Assembly: GCF_022354825.1 (NCBI RefSeq)
Contig: NZ_CP031168.1
Location: 2,791,501 to 2,855,500 of the forward strand
Length of the DNA stretch: 64,000 bases
From: Paenibacillus sp. H1-7
GTDB lineage: Bacteria > Bacillota > Bacilli > Paenibacillales > NBRC-103111
Direction of reading: 5' to 3'
The stretch's first letter is position 1, and each line of letters starts with the position of its first letter. This document shows positions 51,264 to 61,013 of this stretch, in pieces. The notes beneath the pieces were generated by a model that was not told the DNA's origin, searched no databases, and saw only the letters and a list, made by a program, of their open reading frames with translations. The position numbers and the translations under genes were made by a program.

Positions 51264-53222
51264 TTGAAAAGCAGCTGGTATCTATTATGTATGCTTTTAT
51301 TGGCAGCAACCGGTTTGGTTGCCTGCGAGAGCGACCCGAGCTCCAAGACCAACGTAGAAGTAACTCCAACAACGCCCCCTGTCGTCGCTCCCGATAAGAT
51401 TTCAGCTTTCAAAGAAGCTCCGATGCTCAACAAGCTGGTTAGCTCGGGAACGTTGAAACCGGTAGCCGAACGCATGCCGGTCAAAGAAGATATTATGGTG
51501 GAGAAGGTGGTCGAAGAAACGGGTACGTACGGCGGCGATTGGAAGCTGCCATGGGGAGGCCCTAATGACCGCTGGACGGTTGGCCAACCAACAGAGGAAG
51601 CGCTGTTCCGCTTTAACAAGGACGGCAGTACGGTGGAGCCTAACGTGGCAAAGGGTTATGACGTGAATAAGGATTCCACCGAATTTACCGTTTACTTGAG
51701 AAAAGGGATGAAATGGTCTGACGGCATGCCATTTACCGCCGACGACGTTATCTTTTACTGGGAGCATATGCTCACCAAGGAAACCTTCGGCAAAAAAATA
51801 TATGACGCTTATTATTCCGTCGATCCGGTGTCCGGGGAAAAAGCGTTGGCCAAGGTGACGAAAGTGGACGATTACACGTTCAAAGTCGTACATAAATATC
51901 CAAGCGTGCAGTTTCTGGAGCGTGTCGCCATCGACAACAAATGGTTTTTCGCTCCGGCTCATTTTCAGAAAACCATTTTGCCGGAGTTCGTAGGCGATGA
52001 CAAGGCGCTCGAAATCGCCAAGAAATGGGGCTTCGAAGATATCAAATCATTCCTGGTCGCCACCGGTTATTATTACTGGGTATACCCGCAAATTCCAACC
52101 TTAAGAGCGTGGGTAGCGAAGAACGATCCGAACAGTGACCAATTTATTATGGAACGTAATCCGTACTTCTGGAAGGTGGACTCGGCCGGTAACCAGCTTC
52201 CGTATATGGACCGCATCGTAGCGGCCAAGGTACAGGATCCGGCACAGCGAATTCTCGGCACGTTGGCCGGCGATTTCAATCTGCTGGAATTTGATTTTAA
52301 AGACTTCACGGTATTAAAGGAAAATGAGAAGAAAGCGAATTTTCGGGTTATCCCGTGGAACACCCCCGCTTGGTCCAGCGCAGGCATCCAATTGAACCAG
52401 ACGATAGCCGATCCTAATCTGCGCAAGCTGTTCCAGGATATCCGGTTCAGAGAAGCGCTATCCATTGCCGTAGACCGCAAGGAAATTTCCGAGATCGTGA
52501 CCAACGGGCTAGGTGCTCCCCAACAAGCATCGGTGCCGGAAGGGCTGGTAGGCTATCAGAAGGGCTGGGCTGAGCAGTGGAGCCAATTCAACCCGCAACG
52601 GGCCAATCAAATTTTGGATGAAATAGGCCTGACCCAACGCGATAAAAACAATTTCCGCCTGCATCCCGACGGATCGGACTTAACAATTACCATCGTTGAA
52701 GCGAGCACCTCGACGGCTCCTTTCCTAGAGTTGGTCAAGAAATATTATGAAGCTGTCGGCATCAAGGTCGACCTGAAGGTCGTGGATCAAGGAACGCATC
52801 AGGAACAGAAGTATTCGAACAAAATCCCGGCCACGACCGAGAACATCTCCATCGTGAACGTCTCTTTCCGTCCCGATACGCTGGTGCCTCTTCGAGTATT
52901 GACTCCATGGTACGGAAGCTATGGACTGTACACCTCATCCAATGGAAAAGAGGGCGTGAAGCCCGAAGGCGACGTAGCGTTGATTCTCGACTATTGGAAT
53001 AAAGTCAAAGCATCAACAACCAAGGAAGAAATCAATAAATGGGGCAACGAGATCGTCAAGCTGCATCAGAAGAACCAATGGATCATCGGTTACGCAGGCC
53101 CGACGCCCAAGCTGATTGTCGCATCGAACAAAATGCACAACGTCCCCAAAGATCTCATTCATTCCGATGAGTTCCGCAGCCTGGGGCACGGACATCCGTC
53201 CCAATTTTTCATTAAGCCGTAA
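51264..53222 (+). CDS. Opp-family (SBP_bac_5) binding lipoprotein, probably for an oligosaccharide
   Basis: The protein has 652 residues. TTG 51264 is the start, six bases after GGAGGGG; the ATG at 51249 is part of that site. Lipobox LVAC, Cys21. Family-5 marks are VAKGYDVNKDSTEFTVYLRK, GMKWSDGMPFTADDVIFYWE and DIRFREALSIAVDRKEI. At over 650 residues it is in the size range of the sugar-binding branch (cello- and manno-oligosaccharide binders) rather than dipeptide binders. It leads an operon with two permeases, two ATPases, a HAD protein and LacI, and the LacI regulator also favours a saccharide. Confidence 0.88.
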   Translation: MKSSWYLLCMLLLAATGLVACESDPSSKTNVEVTPTTPPVVAPDKISAFKEAPMLNKLVSSGTLKPVAERMPVKEDIMVEKVVEETGTYGGDWKLPWGGPNDRWTVGQPTEEALFRFNKDGSTVEPNVAKGYDVNKDSTEFTVYLRKGMKWSDGMPFTADDVIFYWEHMLTKETFGKKIYDAYYSVDPVSGEKALAKVTKVDDYTFKVVHKYPSVQFLERVAIDNKWFFAPAHFQKTILPEFVGDDKALEIAKKWGFEDIKSFLVATGYYYWVYPQIPTLRAWVAKNDPNSDQFIMERNPYFWKVDSAGNQLPYMDRIVAAKVQDPAQRILGTLAGDFNLLEFDFKDFTVLKENEKKANFRVIPWNTPAWSSAGIQLNQTIADPNLRKLFQDIRFREALSIAVDRKEISEIVTNGLGAPQQASVPEGLVGYQKGWAEQWSQFNPQRANQILDEIGLTQRDKNNFRLHPDGSDLTITIVEASTSTAPFLELVKKYYEAVGIKVDLKVVDQGTHQEQKYSNKIPATTENISIVNVSFRPDTLVPLRVLTPWYGSYGLYTSSNGKEGVKPEGDVALILDYWNKVKASTTKEEINKWGNEIVKLHQKNQWIIGYAGPTPKLIVASNKMHNVPKDLIHSDEFRSLGHGHPSQFFIKP

Positions 53223-53235
53223 GGAAAAATGAAAT

Positions 53236-53265
53236 CCGGCGGGAAAATCGCAGGTTTCCCGCCGG
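53236..53265 (+). other. Strong intercistronic hairpin after the binding-protein gene
   Basis: Perfect 11-base stem CCGGCGGGAAA/TTTCCCGCCGG with an eight-base loop and no T-tract. Such hairpins commonly protect the binding-protein part of the mRNA and lower expression of downstream genes. Confidence 0.7.
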
Positions 53266-53310
53266 TATTACCGGGCAATCCGAATCAAAGCGGAGAGGAA
53301 AGGATAAGAG

Positions 53311-54309
53311 ATGCTTCCTTATATAGCAAGAAGGATCGTGCTGGTCATCCCGGTGGTCATCTTTATTTCCATCATCGTATTCTACATCATTCAGCTTCCT
53401 CCAGGTGACTATGTATCCAACTATGCAGCCAAAATGTCCGTCGCGGGCGACGTCATGTCGCAGCAGGACATGGATGAAATGCGGGCTAACCTGAAACTGG
53501 ACCAGCCGTGGTTTATCCAGTACTTCATATGGATGAAGAACATCCTGCTGCATTTTGACTTCGGTTATTCCTTTAACTACAACAAACCCGTTCTGGCCGT
53601 CATCGAGCAGTATATGGCCTTAACCTTGATCGTTTCCCTGGTCACGATGGCCTTTACGTATTTGGTCGCGATTCCTATCGGAATTTATTGTGCGGTAAAG
53701 CAATACTCCGCCGGGGATTACCTGTTCTCGGCTATAGGCTTCCTGGGAATGGCAACCCCCCATTTCTTGTTAGCGATTTTATTAATGTATCTATCATACG
53801 AATATTTCGGAGATCCTCTTCTCGGCCTGTTCTCCAGCGATTATGTCAACGCTCCGTGGTCTATGGGCAAAGTGCTGGACCTGCTCAAGCATATGATTAT
53901 TCCTGTTATTGTGATCGGATTGGCCAATACGGCAGAGCTGATCCGCGTGATGAGGGGGCAGATGCTCGATGAATTGAACAAGCCGAATGTGGTTACGGCC
54001 CGGTCCAAGGGCTTGTCGGAGACTAAGATTTTGCTGAAATATCCGACTCGCGCCGCTTTGAATCCGATCATCAGTACGATCGGGTGGTCATTAACTTCAA
54101 TCTTTACGGGATCGACGATCACGGCGATCGTCCTCAATCTGCCGATTCAAGGCCCCGTAATGTATAACGCATTGCTGGGCCAAGATATGTACTTGGCTGG
54201 AACGTGGCTGTTGTTTATGGCCATATTGACGGTTATTGGAACGCTGATCTCGGATATTTTATTGGCATGGCTCGACCCCAAAATTCGTACAGAGTTCAGA
54301 GGGATGTAA
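53311..54309 (+). CDS. Opp/DppB-type ABC permease
   Basis: The protein has 332 residues and six membrane segments. It starts with MLPYIARRIVLVIPVVIFIS, has the periplasmic loop LDQPWFIQYFIWMKNILLHF, and the coupling motif ELNKPNVVTARSKGLSETKI. ATG 53311 has GGAAAGGA upstream. It pairs with the permease that begins two bases after its stop. Confidence 0.9.
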   Translation: MLPYIARRIVLVIPVVIFISIIVFYIIQLPPGDYVSNYAAKMSVAGDVMSQQDMDEMRANLKLDQPWFIQYFIWMKNILLHFDFGYSFNYNKPVLAVIEQYMALTLIVSLVTMAFTYLVAIPIGIYCAVKQYSAGDYLFSAIGFLGMATPHFLLAILLMYLSYEYFGDPLLGLFSSDYVNAPWSMGKVLDLLKHMIIPVIVIGLANTAELIRVMRGQMLDELNKPNVVTARSKGLSETKILLKYPTRAALNPIISTIGWSLTSIFTGSTITAIVLNLPIQGPVMYNALLGQDMYLAGTWLLFMAILTVIGTLISDILLAWLDPKIRTEFRGM

Positions 54310-54311
54310 CT

Positions 54312-55457
54312 ATGAAAACGATAACGGTGATCAAAAGGCAATCCGTCCCTCGGCATAAGAGGCAGAAGGACGACAATCTCTACTACAGCTCTCAATGGCG
54401 TCTTATGTATCAGCGGCTCAAAAAGCATAAGCTCGCCCGCGTTAGCTTGTTTATTTTGGCGCTGTTTTACCTGGCGGCTATCTTCGCCCAATTCATAGCA
54501 CCTTACGATCTACAGAGCTACGACAGCAAATACGTGAATGCACCTCCTATGAAGCTTCACTTTATCGATGCGGACGGGGAATTCCATCTTCGCCCTTTTG
54601 TGTATGAGCTGAAATCAGGGAGAGACCCGGTTACTTTCAGGAAAATCTTCGTGCCGGACAAATCGATTAAATACTCGCTCCGTTTTTTCGTCGAGGGAGA
54701 GAGCTACCGCTTCTTGGGTATTATTCCAACTTCAACACATCTGTTTGGAGTGGACCAACCGGGTCGCCTGTTCATATTCGGCACAGACGGGATGGGGAGA
54801 GACTTATTTTCGCGCATTGTGTTGGGCAGTCAAATCTCCCTTAGCATTCCGCTGATCGGGGTCGCAATAAGCTTTGTCTTGGGCTTAATCATCGGCGGGA
54901 TCTCGGGATATTTCGGCGGATGGATCGATTCGGTCATCCAAAGAATCATTGAAATCATCCGCTCGTTCCCAACGCTGCCGCTCTGGATGGCGCTCTCGGC
55001 GGCTATTCCGCCCCGCATCCCGGTCGTGACGATGTATTTGTATATTGTCATCATCTTCGCCTTCATCGGATGGACGGAGTTAGCCCGTGTGGCGAGGGGG
55101 AAATTTATCTCGCTCAAAAACGAAGAATACGTGCTGGCAGCGAAAATCGCAGGCGTCAGCGATACGAAAATTATTATTAAGCATCTGCTTCCCGGTTTCA
55201 TTAGCTATTTGGTCGTGGCGACGACCTTAGCCATCCCCGGCATGATTCTCGGCGAGACGGCAATGAGCTTCCTCGGTCTCGGGATTCGTTCACCTGCCAC
55301 GAGCTGGGGTGTGCTGCTCCAGGAAGCCCAGCAAATCGATAACGTGGCGCTTTACCCGTGGAAGCTGATCCCGCTTGGATTCGTCATTGTTACCGTACTT
55401 ACATTTAACTTTCTGGGTGACGGGCTTCGTGATGCGGCTGATCCTTACAAGAGATAA
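54312..55457 (+). CDS. Opp/DppC-type ABC permease with periplasmic insert
   Basis: The protein has 381 residues. ATG 54312 lies two bases after the preceding stop; the frame open from 54204 overlaps the previous gene and is not used. A cytoplasmic head of about 45 residues is followed by membrane segment one, then an insert of about 115 residues (FHLRPFVYELKSGRDPVTFR, FFVEGESYRFLGIIPTS) before FGTDGMGRDLFSRIVLG. CntC in this window lacks this insert. Similar inserts occur in YejE-like and some sugar-importing Opp permeases. The coupling motif is EYVLAAKIAGVSDTKIIIKH. Confidence 0.9.
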   Translation: MKTITVIKRQSVPRHKRQKDDNLYYSSQWRLMYQRLKKHKLARVSLFILALFYLAAIFAQFIAPYDLQSYDSKYVNAPPMKLHFIDADGEFHLRPFVYELKSGRDPVTFRKIFVPDKSIKYSLRFFVEGESYRFLGIIPTSTHLFGVDQPGRLFIFGTDGMGRDLFSRIVLGSQISLSIPLIGVAISFVLGLIIGGISGYFGGWIDSVIQRIIEIIRSFPTLPLWMALSAAIPPRIPVVTMYLYIVIIFAFIGWTELARVARGKFISLKNEEYVLAAKIAGVSDTKIIIKHLLPGFISYLVVATTLAIPGMILGETAMSFLGLGIRSPATSWGVLLQEAQQIDNVALYPWKLIPLGFVIVTVLTFNFLGDGLRDAADPYKR

Positions 55458-55544
55458 AGGACGCGGGCCGAACAATGCCGCACCTTGCACACCATACCCA
55501 ATGCAAGTCACCATTTCCCATACAAAGCGAGGGGATCGTATCGA

Positions 55545-56588
55545 ATGAATGCTCAAGCTGCTTCCGGCAAACCGCTGCTTTCCGTCCAAGACCTGAAAAT
55601 CCGCATTCAAATAGATAACGGGGAAATGAAAGCGGTCGACGGAGTCGATTTCGAAATCAAAAAAGGAAAGACGCTAGGCCTTGTAGGCGAATCCGGCTGC
55701 GGCAAAAGTTTAACGAGCCGGGCCATCCTCAGTATTAATCCGAAGGAGTGCGAGACGTCGGGCCGTATCGTATACCATTCGGATTCGGAGAAAGCGTTGA
55801 ATGAGCTGAACCTGCTCTCCCTAAAACCGAACAGCAAGCAGATACGCTCCATCCGGGGCCGCAAAATCGCGATGATTTTCCAGGAGCCGATGACCGCATT
55901 TTCCCCGATGTACACAATTGGAAACCAGATTATGGAGGCAATTCTCATCCACCGCACCAAGGATAAGAAGGAAGCCAAGCAAATAGCGCTTGAAATGCTC
56001 GGTAAAGTAGGTATCTCCGATCAAGAGAAGCGGTTCGATCAATTTCCGCATGAGTTTTCAGGCGGCATGCGGCAGCGCGCCATGATCTCAATGGCCTTGT
56101 CCTGCAACCCGGAGCTATTGATAGCCGATGAGCCGACTACGGCGCTGGATGTGACGATCCAGGCGCAGGTGCTGGAATTAATGAAACAGCTTCAGGTGGA
56201 ATTCGGAATGGCTATTTTGCTGGTTACACATGATCTCGGCATTATTGCCGAGATGTGCGACGAGGTGGCCGTCATGTACTTAGGGAAAATCGTGGAGCAA
56301 GCCACGGTGCATGACATCTTCTACAACCCGAAGCACCCGTATACGAAAGGCTTGCTTCAATCGATGCCAAGGATGGGCGGTAGCAGACATAAAAGATTGG
56401 AATCCATTGAAGGTACCGTTCCCATGCCGGTCAATATGCCTCCGATGTGCGGTTTCTACGACCGTTGCAAGGAGCGAATCGCAGGCGTGTGCAACATGCA
56501 AACCGTGCCCCAAACACGGATATCCGATAACCATACAGTGAGATGTTTTTTGTACCAGGATGAGGGAGGGGACAGTGGACATGGCTAA
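55545..56588 (+). CDS. Opp/DppD-type ABC transporter ATPase
   Basis: The protein has 347 residues. ATG 55545 is behind GAGGGGAT; the frame to 55485 has no ribosome site. Walker A GESGCGKS (48-55), signature FSGGMRQR, Walker [13 protein letters not shown], switch LVTHDLG. The C-terminal oligopeptide-type domain contains a cysteine set ([19 protein letters not shown]) that in relatives binds a [4Fe-4S] cluster. It overlaps the next ATPase by eight bases. Confidence 0.92.
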   Translation: MNAQAASGKPLLSVQDLKIRIQIDNGEMKAVDGVDFEIKKGKTLGLVGESGCGKSLTSRAILSINPKECETSGRIVYHSDSEKALNELNLLSLKPNSKQIRSIRGRKIAMIFQEPMTAFSPMYTIGNQIMEAILIHRTKDKKEAKQIALEMLGKVGISDQEKRFDQFPHEFSGGMRQRAMISMALSCNPELLIADEPTTALDVTIQAQVLELMKQLQVEFGMAILLVTHDLGIIAEMCDEVAVMYLGKIVEQATVHDIFYNPKHPYTKGLLQSMPRMGGSRHKRLESIEGTVPMPVNMPPMCGFYDRCKERIAGVCNMQTVPQTRISDNHTVRCFLYQDEGGDSGHG

Positions 56589-57603
56589 ACGATTATTGGA
56601 CGTCGTTAACCTGAACAAAGAGTTTCAGTTGAAATCAGACAAAACGTTTTTTCGCAAGCCTGCTTCCATCCGCGTATTAAGCGATGTGTCCTTTGAGCTG
56701 TACGAAGGTGAGACGTTAAGCATCGTAGGAGAATCGGGCTGCGGGAAGACGACGTTGGGACGATGCATCGTCAGAGGCATGAATGCGACATCGGGCCAGG
56801 TGCTCTATCATACGGAGGATGGCGGGCGGGTCGACTTTTTATCGCTGCGGGGCAAAGATTTCAAGAAATTAAGAAAAGAAATCCAGATGATCTTTCAGGA
56901 TCCTTACTCCTCATTAAGCCCGAGAATGAGCGTGTATGACATTATTTCCGAACCTCTTCTGGCCAATTTCAAGCTGTCCAAATCGGAAGTCGAAGAGAAA
57001 GTGACGGACATAGCGCAGAAAACCGGCTTGAACGTCAGCTACCTTAGAAGGTACCCGCACGCATTTTCAGGGGGACAGAGGCAGCGTATCGCTATCGCAC
57101 GCTCGTTAATCTCCAATCCGAGGCTGATTGTGTGCGATGAAGCGGTTTCTGCTCTGGATGTTTCGATTAAGGCGCAGATCATTAATTTACTTAAGGACCT
57201 GCAGCAGCAGCTGCAAATCACGTATATTTTTATTTCCCACGATTTGTCCATTGTACAGAATATTTCTGATAGAGTTGCCGTCATGCATCTGGGCAAAATT
57301 GTGGAGTTAGCGCACGTAGAGCTGTTGTTCAAGCAGCCTAAACACCCCTATACCGAAGCACTGCTGTCAGCAGTGCCCGAGCCGGACCCGGATTTGAAGA
57401 AAGATCGAATTATTCTTGAGGGAGAGGTTCCTAACCCTGCCAATCCTCCGAGCGGATGCCACTTCCATCCCCGGTGTGCTTATAAAACAGATTTATGCGT
57501 CAAGAAGGAGCCTGAACTAATGTCCATTGGAGACGGGCATTACGTTGCCTGCCATTATGCCAACGATTTAAAACTGAGAGGTGTAAATCATGATGAATCT
57601 TAA
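56581..57603 (+). CDS. Opp/DppF-type ABC transporter ATPase
   Basis: The protein has 340 residues. ATG 56581 stands nine bases behind GGAGGGG; ATG 56560 lies before that site. Walker A GESGCGKT (50-57), signature FSGGQRQR, Walker B LIVCDEAVSALD, switch FISHDLS. C-terminal HPRCAYKTDLCVKKEP and YVACHYA carry the usual cysteines. It overlaps both neighbours (8 and 14 bases), so ATPases and HAD protein are translationally coupled. Confidence 0.92.
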   Translation: MAKRLLDVVNLNKEFQLKSDKTFFRKPASIRVLSDVSFELYEGETLSIVGESGCGKTTLGRCIVRGMNATSGQVLYHTEDGGRVDFLSLRGKDFKKLRKEIQMIFQDPYSSLSPRMSVYDIISEPLLANFKLSKSEVEEKVTDIAQKTGLNVSYLRRYPHAFSGGQRQRIAIARSLISNPRLIVCDEAVSALDVSIKAQIINLLKDLQQQLQITYIFISHDLSIVQNISDRVAVMHLGKIVELAHVELLFKQPKHPYTEALLSAVPEPDPDLKKDRIILEGEVPNPANPPSGCHFHPRCAYKTDLCVKKEPELMSIGDGHYVACHYANDLKLRGVNHDES

Positions 57604-58147
57604 TATGGAAAAAGCCTCGGAGCCGAAAAAGCTGATTATTTTTCTAGACTGTGGAGATACGATTATTGATGAAGGTACGGAAATTCGCGATGAGAACGAT
57701 ATCGTCATTAAAGCCGACGTGATACCCGGAGCGGATATCATGGTGAGGACGCTAGCGGAGCGAGGCTTTACGATGGCTATCGTGGCCGACGGATACGCGC
57801 AGTCGTTCAAAAATATTTTAACGCAAAACGGACTGTACGATTATTTTGCGACGATGGTATACTCCGAAACGGTAAAAGCGTTTAAGCCGAGTCCGCGCAT
57901 GTTTAAGGCGGCGATCGGGGCTCTGGATCTGAGCATGGACGATTGCCCCCGCATCATGATGGTAGGGAACAATTTGAGCCGGGATGTGAAGGGCGCCAAT
58001 CAAATGGGCATTACGAGCGTCTTCTTAAACTGGACCCCCCGGTATCCAAAGCAGCATGCGGACGAGAGCGAAAAACCGGACTATACGATCAGCGACCCGC
58101 TTGAATTAATTGAATTGGCGGAGCGGCTGAATGAGCGGTTAGCGTAG
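57590..58147 (+). CDS. HAD-superfamily hydrolase with altered motif I
   Basis: The protein has 185 residues. Start ATG 57590 (or the adjacent ATG 57593) follows GAGAGGTG. HAD core: motif I IIFLDCGDTIID with nucleophile Asp20, motif II in AIVADGYA, Lys in FKPSPRMF, motif IV MMVGNNLSRDVKGANQ. In phosphatases motif I is DxDGT; here it is DCGDT, so the second Asp (general acid) is replaced by Gly and an Asp follows. Phosphatase activity is thus uncertain. Position in a transporter operon suggests action on an imported and phosphorylated sugar. Confidence 0.85.
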   Translation: MMNLNMEKASEPKKLIIFLDCGDTIIDEGTEIRDENDIVIKADVIPGADIMVRTLAERGFTMAIVADGYAQSFKNILTQNGLYDYFATMVYSETVKAFKPSPRMFKAAIGALDLSMDDCPRIMMVGNNLSRDVKGANQMGITSVFLNWTPRYPKQHADESEKPDYTISDPLELIELAERLNERLA

Positions 58148-58174
58148 CAATCTTGGAAGGATGTCAGGTAACAA

Positions 58175-59200
58175 ATGGCCAAAATCGATGATGTGGCAAA
58201 ATTGGCGAACGTGTCGAAAGGTACCGTTTCAAATGTATTCAGTCAAAAACGCCCTACAAGCAAAGAAGTGAGGGAGAGGGTATTAAGCGCATCCAAACAG
58301 CTTAATTACGTGCCGAATCATATTGCGCGGAGTCTGGTTACGAAGAAAACGATGGCTATCGGATTGGCGATCCCACACGGCAATTTCTTTTTTAGCGCGT
58401 TTCATAATCAATTCATAAACGGAGTCGTATTGGAGGCTTCCTATTACGGCTATAGGGTTCTACTCGACATGATTCCCGCTCATAAGGTGAAAACGCCTTT
58501 CTTGTCGAGCTACCCGATTGACGGGGCGGTTGTCATGTGTCCTACGATAGACGATGAACGCATCTATCTGATGCATCAGAAGCAAATCCCGTTCGTCACG
58601 GTAGGCAAAGTCATGAATGCCAATGTGAATAACGCCCCGTATGTAGATAATGATAACTACAAAATAATCTATAGTATATGTAAATATTTACTTGACAAAG
58701 GCCACCGAAATTTGATGTTTCTGAACGCCAACGAACATATGACCGTATCGATAGTCCGCAACGAGGGCTTTGTCCAAGCGTTGAAGGATCATCATATTCC
58801 GGTGGAGGATTATATGATTCACCATAAGCCGGCGCTTCTATCCTCGGATTATATTAATTATGGTTACAAGGAGACGGTCCATATACTTGGTAGTCAGAGG
58901 ATGAAGGTAACGGCCATCATTGCTGATGATGACCGAACCGCATTCAGCGTCATGAACGCTATCAAGCATTTGAAGCTGCAGGTACCGAAGGATATATCGA
59001 TCTTTGTCATCTGTGGAGATCTATCAATGATGGGCTCATTGAATCCTTCCTTGACGAGCATGGATCTGCAGCCCTCGGAGCTTGGGGCCGAATCTGTCCG
59101 CTTATTGATGCACAAGCTCGGGATGCTGCAAGGGGATTATCCGGACCATCGGATCGTTGAGAGTGTAGTTGTCGAGAGAAATTCATGCCGTTCCATTTGA
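58175..59200 (+). CDS. LacI-family regulator closing the Opp-type operon
   Basis: The protein has 341 residues. Headpiece AKIDDVAKLANVSKGTVSNV with hinge YVPNHIARSLVTKKT; note the N-terminal start MAKIDDVA. Effector-domain marks: FFSAFHNQFINGVVLEA, DGAVVMCPTID, KGHRNLMFLNANE and DISIFVICGDLS. It is the last gene of the unit that starts at 51264 and the expected binder of the ATTAAACCGGTTTAAT palindrome. Confidence 0.92.
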   Translation: MAKIDDVAKLANVSKGTVSNVFSQKRPTSKEVRERVLSASKQLNYVPNHIARSLVTKKTMAIGLAIPHGNFFFSAFHNQFINGVVLEASYYGYRVLLDMIPAHKVKTPFLSSYPIDGAVVMCPTIDDERIYLMHQKQIPFVTVGKVMNANVNNAPYVDNDNYKIIYSICKYLLDKGHRNLMFLNANEHMTVSIVRNEGFVQALKDHHIPVEDYMIHHKPALLSSDYINYGYKETVHILGSQRMKVTAIIADDDRTAFSVMNAIKHLKLQVPKDISIFVICGDLSMMGSLNPSLTSMDLQPSELGAESVRLLMHKLGMLQGDYPDHRIVESVVVERNSCRSI

Positions 59201-59249
59201 TTGGCGTTAGCGCCTTGAGAAACGGAGAGGATGCCATTAATTTAATGTA

Positions 59250-59356
59250 GACCCCGAAAAGTTACTTCTGTCCGTAACGAATGGCTATTCGAGCAGCCCC
59301 GTGACCCCGAAATGTTAGACATTGTATAATCATTAGGCGATTCGTTGACTCCGAAA
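59250..59356 (+). repeat. Three spaced GACYCCGAAA motifs, possible IS-end scar
   Basis: GACCCCGAAAAGTTA at 59250, GACCCCGAAATGTTAGAC at 59303 and GACTCCGAAA at 59347. The middle one resembles the outer end of IS3-family elements. No transposase gene is near. Confidence 0.35.
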
Positions 59357-59372
59357 TAAACCTTACTCCTAG

Positions 59373-59402
59373 CGGCTTGCCCTATAGGCAGGCCGTTTTT
59401 GC
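59373..59402 (+). terminator. Intrinsic terminator
   Basis: Nine-base stem CGGCTTGCC/GGCAGGCCG (one G-T pair), loop CTATA, followed by five T. It separates the Opp-type operon region from the replication module. Confidence 0.85.
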
Positions 59403-59496
59403 CTGGAATGGAAAAACCTCACTCTATTTCCCATTGTCTATTTGTCCAAGAAACTATAAAATAATAGTAGTGTGCCAATGATCGGGGGGGAATAGG

Positions 59497-60936
59497 ATGA
59501 GTGTCAAAATACAAGAAATTCCTCGATTCATATTTGATGAACTGCTTGTTCTTATTGGGGAAAAGACAAAGGAAAAGCTGCTGAAGCTGGTGCTGCAGGA
59601 CGAGAGCGATATTATTGAAAATTATATGCGCAACATTATGAACAATATCTTTTTTAACGACGATGACATAGTAGATTTGCTGGAAATTAAATCGACTTAT
59701 CATAGAAGACGTCAGTTAACCAAGAAAAACTGGTTCAAGCAGCTGAAGAAGGACGTAGAGTCCAAACAAAACTCGAGCATTCATGAGGAGCGGGAAGTGC
59801 TGCTCAAGTTTCTGGAGAGCAAGAACGCCGACGACAGCTTCAAGGAAATGCTGAAGAGCATTAAAGACGTGGAGGGTTTCGTCCAAACCCGGCTGAACGA
59901 GATCGAGGCATGGGCTGTCGATACGGATACCCGGCTGACGGATTACCCGTATTTGGATTCGAAGCAGCAGTATCAGATCGAGAAGGCGTTCGAGAACGAT
60001 ATCGTCTTTATTATCGCCGACTTTTTGAAGAACGCGCCGCGCAATTGGATTACGCACCGGTTCAAGGATCTGATCGAGAACCCGATCTTTGCCGACGGGA
60101 AGGCGAAGCTGAAGGGGAACGTGCTGTTCGATTCGGAGCAAAAAGCGACGATCATCTACGACGACTACAAGCTGAGCGATAACCGCGTCCTTCGCTCTTT
60201 TATTTCTATTGAAGAGAACGAAGAAGTACAGATCGACAAAATGTTTCTGCTCGACGAGACCGATTCGGAAATATTGGAGCACATTATGGAGCACCGGGCG
60301 GAGCGGTTTTACACGGATAAAACGATCGCATTCGACCTGCGGCCTCTATTGACCCGAATCTACGGTAATACGAGCCAGAAGGCGTATGATTTGATTACGA
60401 AGCGGCTGCAAAAAATCGGCCGTTTCAGCCTGGAGGGCAGAACCACCGGGCCGAATAAGGAGACGCGAACGACGTTCTTATACAACCTGTTCGAATACGT
60501 TATCGTATCCAAGGAGGATGCGACAGGCCGCCGTTATGCCGAGCTCAAGTTTTCGGATACGCTTCACCAGCAGTTTATTACGAAGCAGACCGTCCAAATT
60601 TACAGCCACTTTATTCACCGTCTGGAGAACCGTCTGTCCAAAATTTTGATCTACGCGTTCCAGAAGGAGCGGCTGGACGCTTATTTGCAGGGACGGAACA
60701 TGAAGAAGCACTTCGAGTATACCTTCTTCTCGGACCGGATCCGTTTTCGCTCCAAGCGGATCGACAGCAATCTGAAGCAAATCGACGCGTCGCTGCAGGA
60801 GTTTAAAGAAGCGAACATTTTGATTAACGACTACAAAAGGGTCGGCAACGGGTTCGAGATCATCTTGACGCCGGTTACCGAATCGGAAAAAGCGGACTTT
60901 TTTACAGGCACCGCTACGCCATCCCTAATTCAATAG
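59497..60936 (+). CDS. Replication-initiator-like protein with winged-helix C-terminus
   Basis: The protein has 479 residues. ATG 59497 has a weak GGGGGGAA site upstream. No catalytic motif or signal peptide. The N-terminal 200 residues are charged and helical (FDELLVLIGEKTKEKLLKLV; FKQLKKDVESKQNS). Residues about 285-460 read as two winged-helix units (PLLTRIYGNTSQKAYDLITK; FEYTFFSDRIRFRSKRIDSN followed by LQEFKEANILINDYKRVGNG), the layout of theta-plasmid Rep initiators such as the Rep_3 group, though I cannot assign it to a named family. The iteron array starts only eight bases after its stop and continues for 530 bases, and DnaA boxes follow. That context is the main reason for the call. 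It is probably the iteron-binding initiator and may repress its own gene. Confidence 0.7.
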   Translation: MSVKIQEIPRFIFDELLVLIGEKTKEKLLKLVLQDESDIIENYMRNIMNNIFFNDDDIVDLLEIKSTYHRRRQLTKKNWFKQLKKDVESKQNSSIHEEREVLLKFLESKNADDSFKEMLKSIKDVEGFVQTRLNEIEAWAVDTDTRLTDYPYLDSKQQYQIEKAFENDIVFIIADFLKNAPRNWITHRFKDLIENPIFADGKAKLKGNVLFDSEQKATIIYDDYKLSDNRVLRSFISIEENEEVQIDKMFLLDETDSEILEHIMEHRAERFYTDKTIAFDLRPLLTRIYGNTSQKAYDLITKRLQKIGRFSLEGRTTGPNKETRTTFLYNLFEYVIVSKEDATGRRYAELKFSDTLHQQFITKQTVQIYSHFIHRLENRLSKILIYAFQKERLDAYLQGRNMKKHFEYTFFSDRIRFRSKRIDSNLKQIDASLQEFKEANILINDYKRVGNGFEIILTPVTESEKADFFTGTATPSLIQ

Positions 60937-60983
60937 ACGCTGCTTTTTACCAAACTAGCGTACCGCGTTTTATGTAAAAAGTG

Positions 60984-61013
60984 AGGACATGCATCCAGTA
61001 TGTCCTTTTTTTT
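60984..61013 (+). terminator. Terminator of the Rep-like gene
   Basis: Stem AGGACAT/ATGTCCT with a nine-base loop and a run of eight T. It sits between the first and second iteron. Confidence 0.8.
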
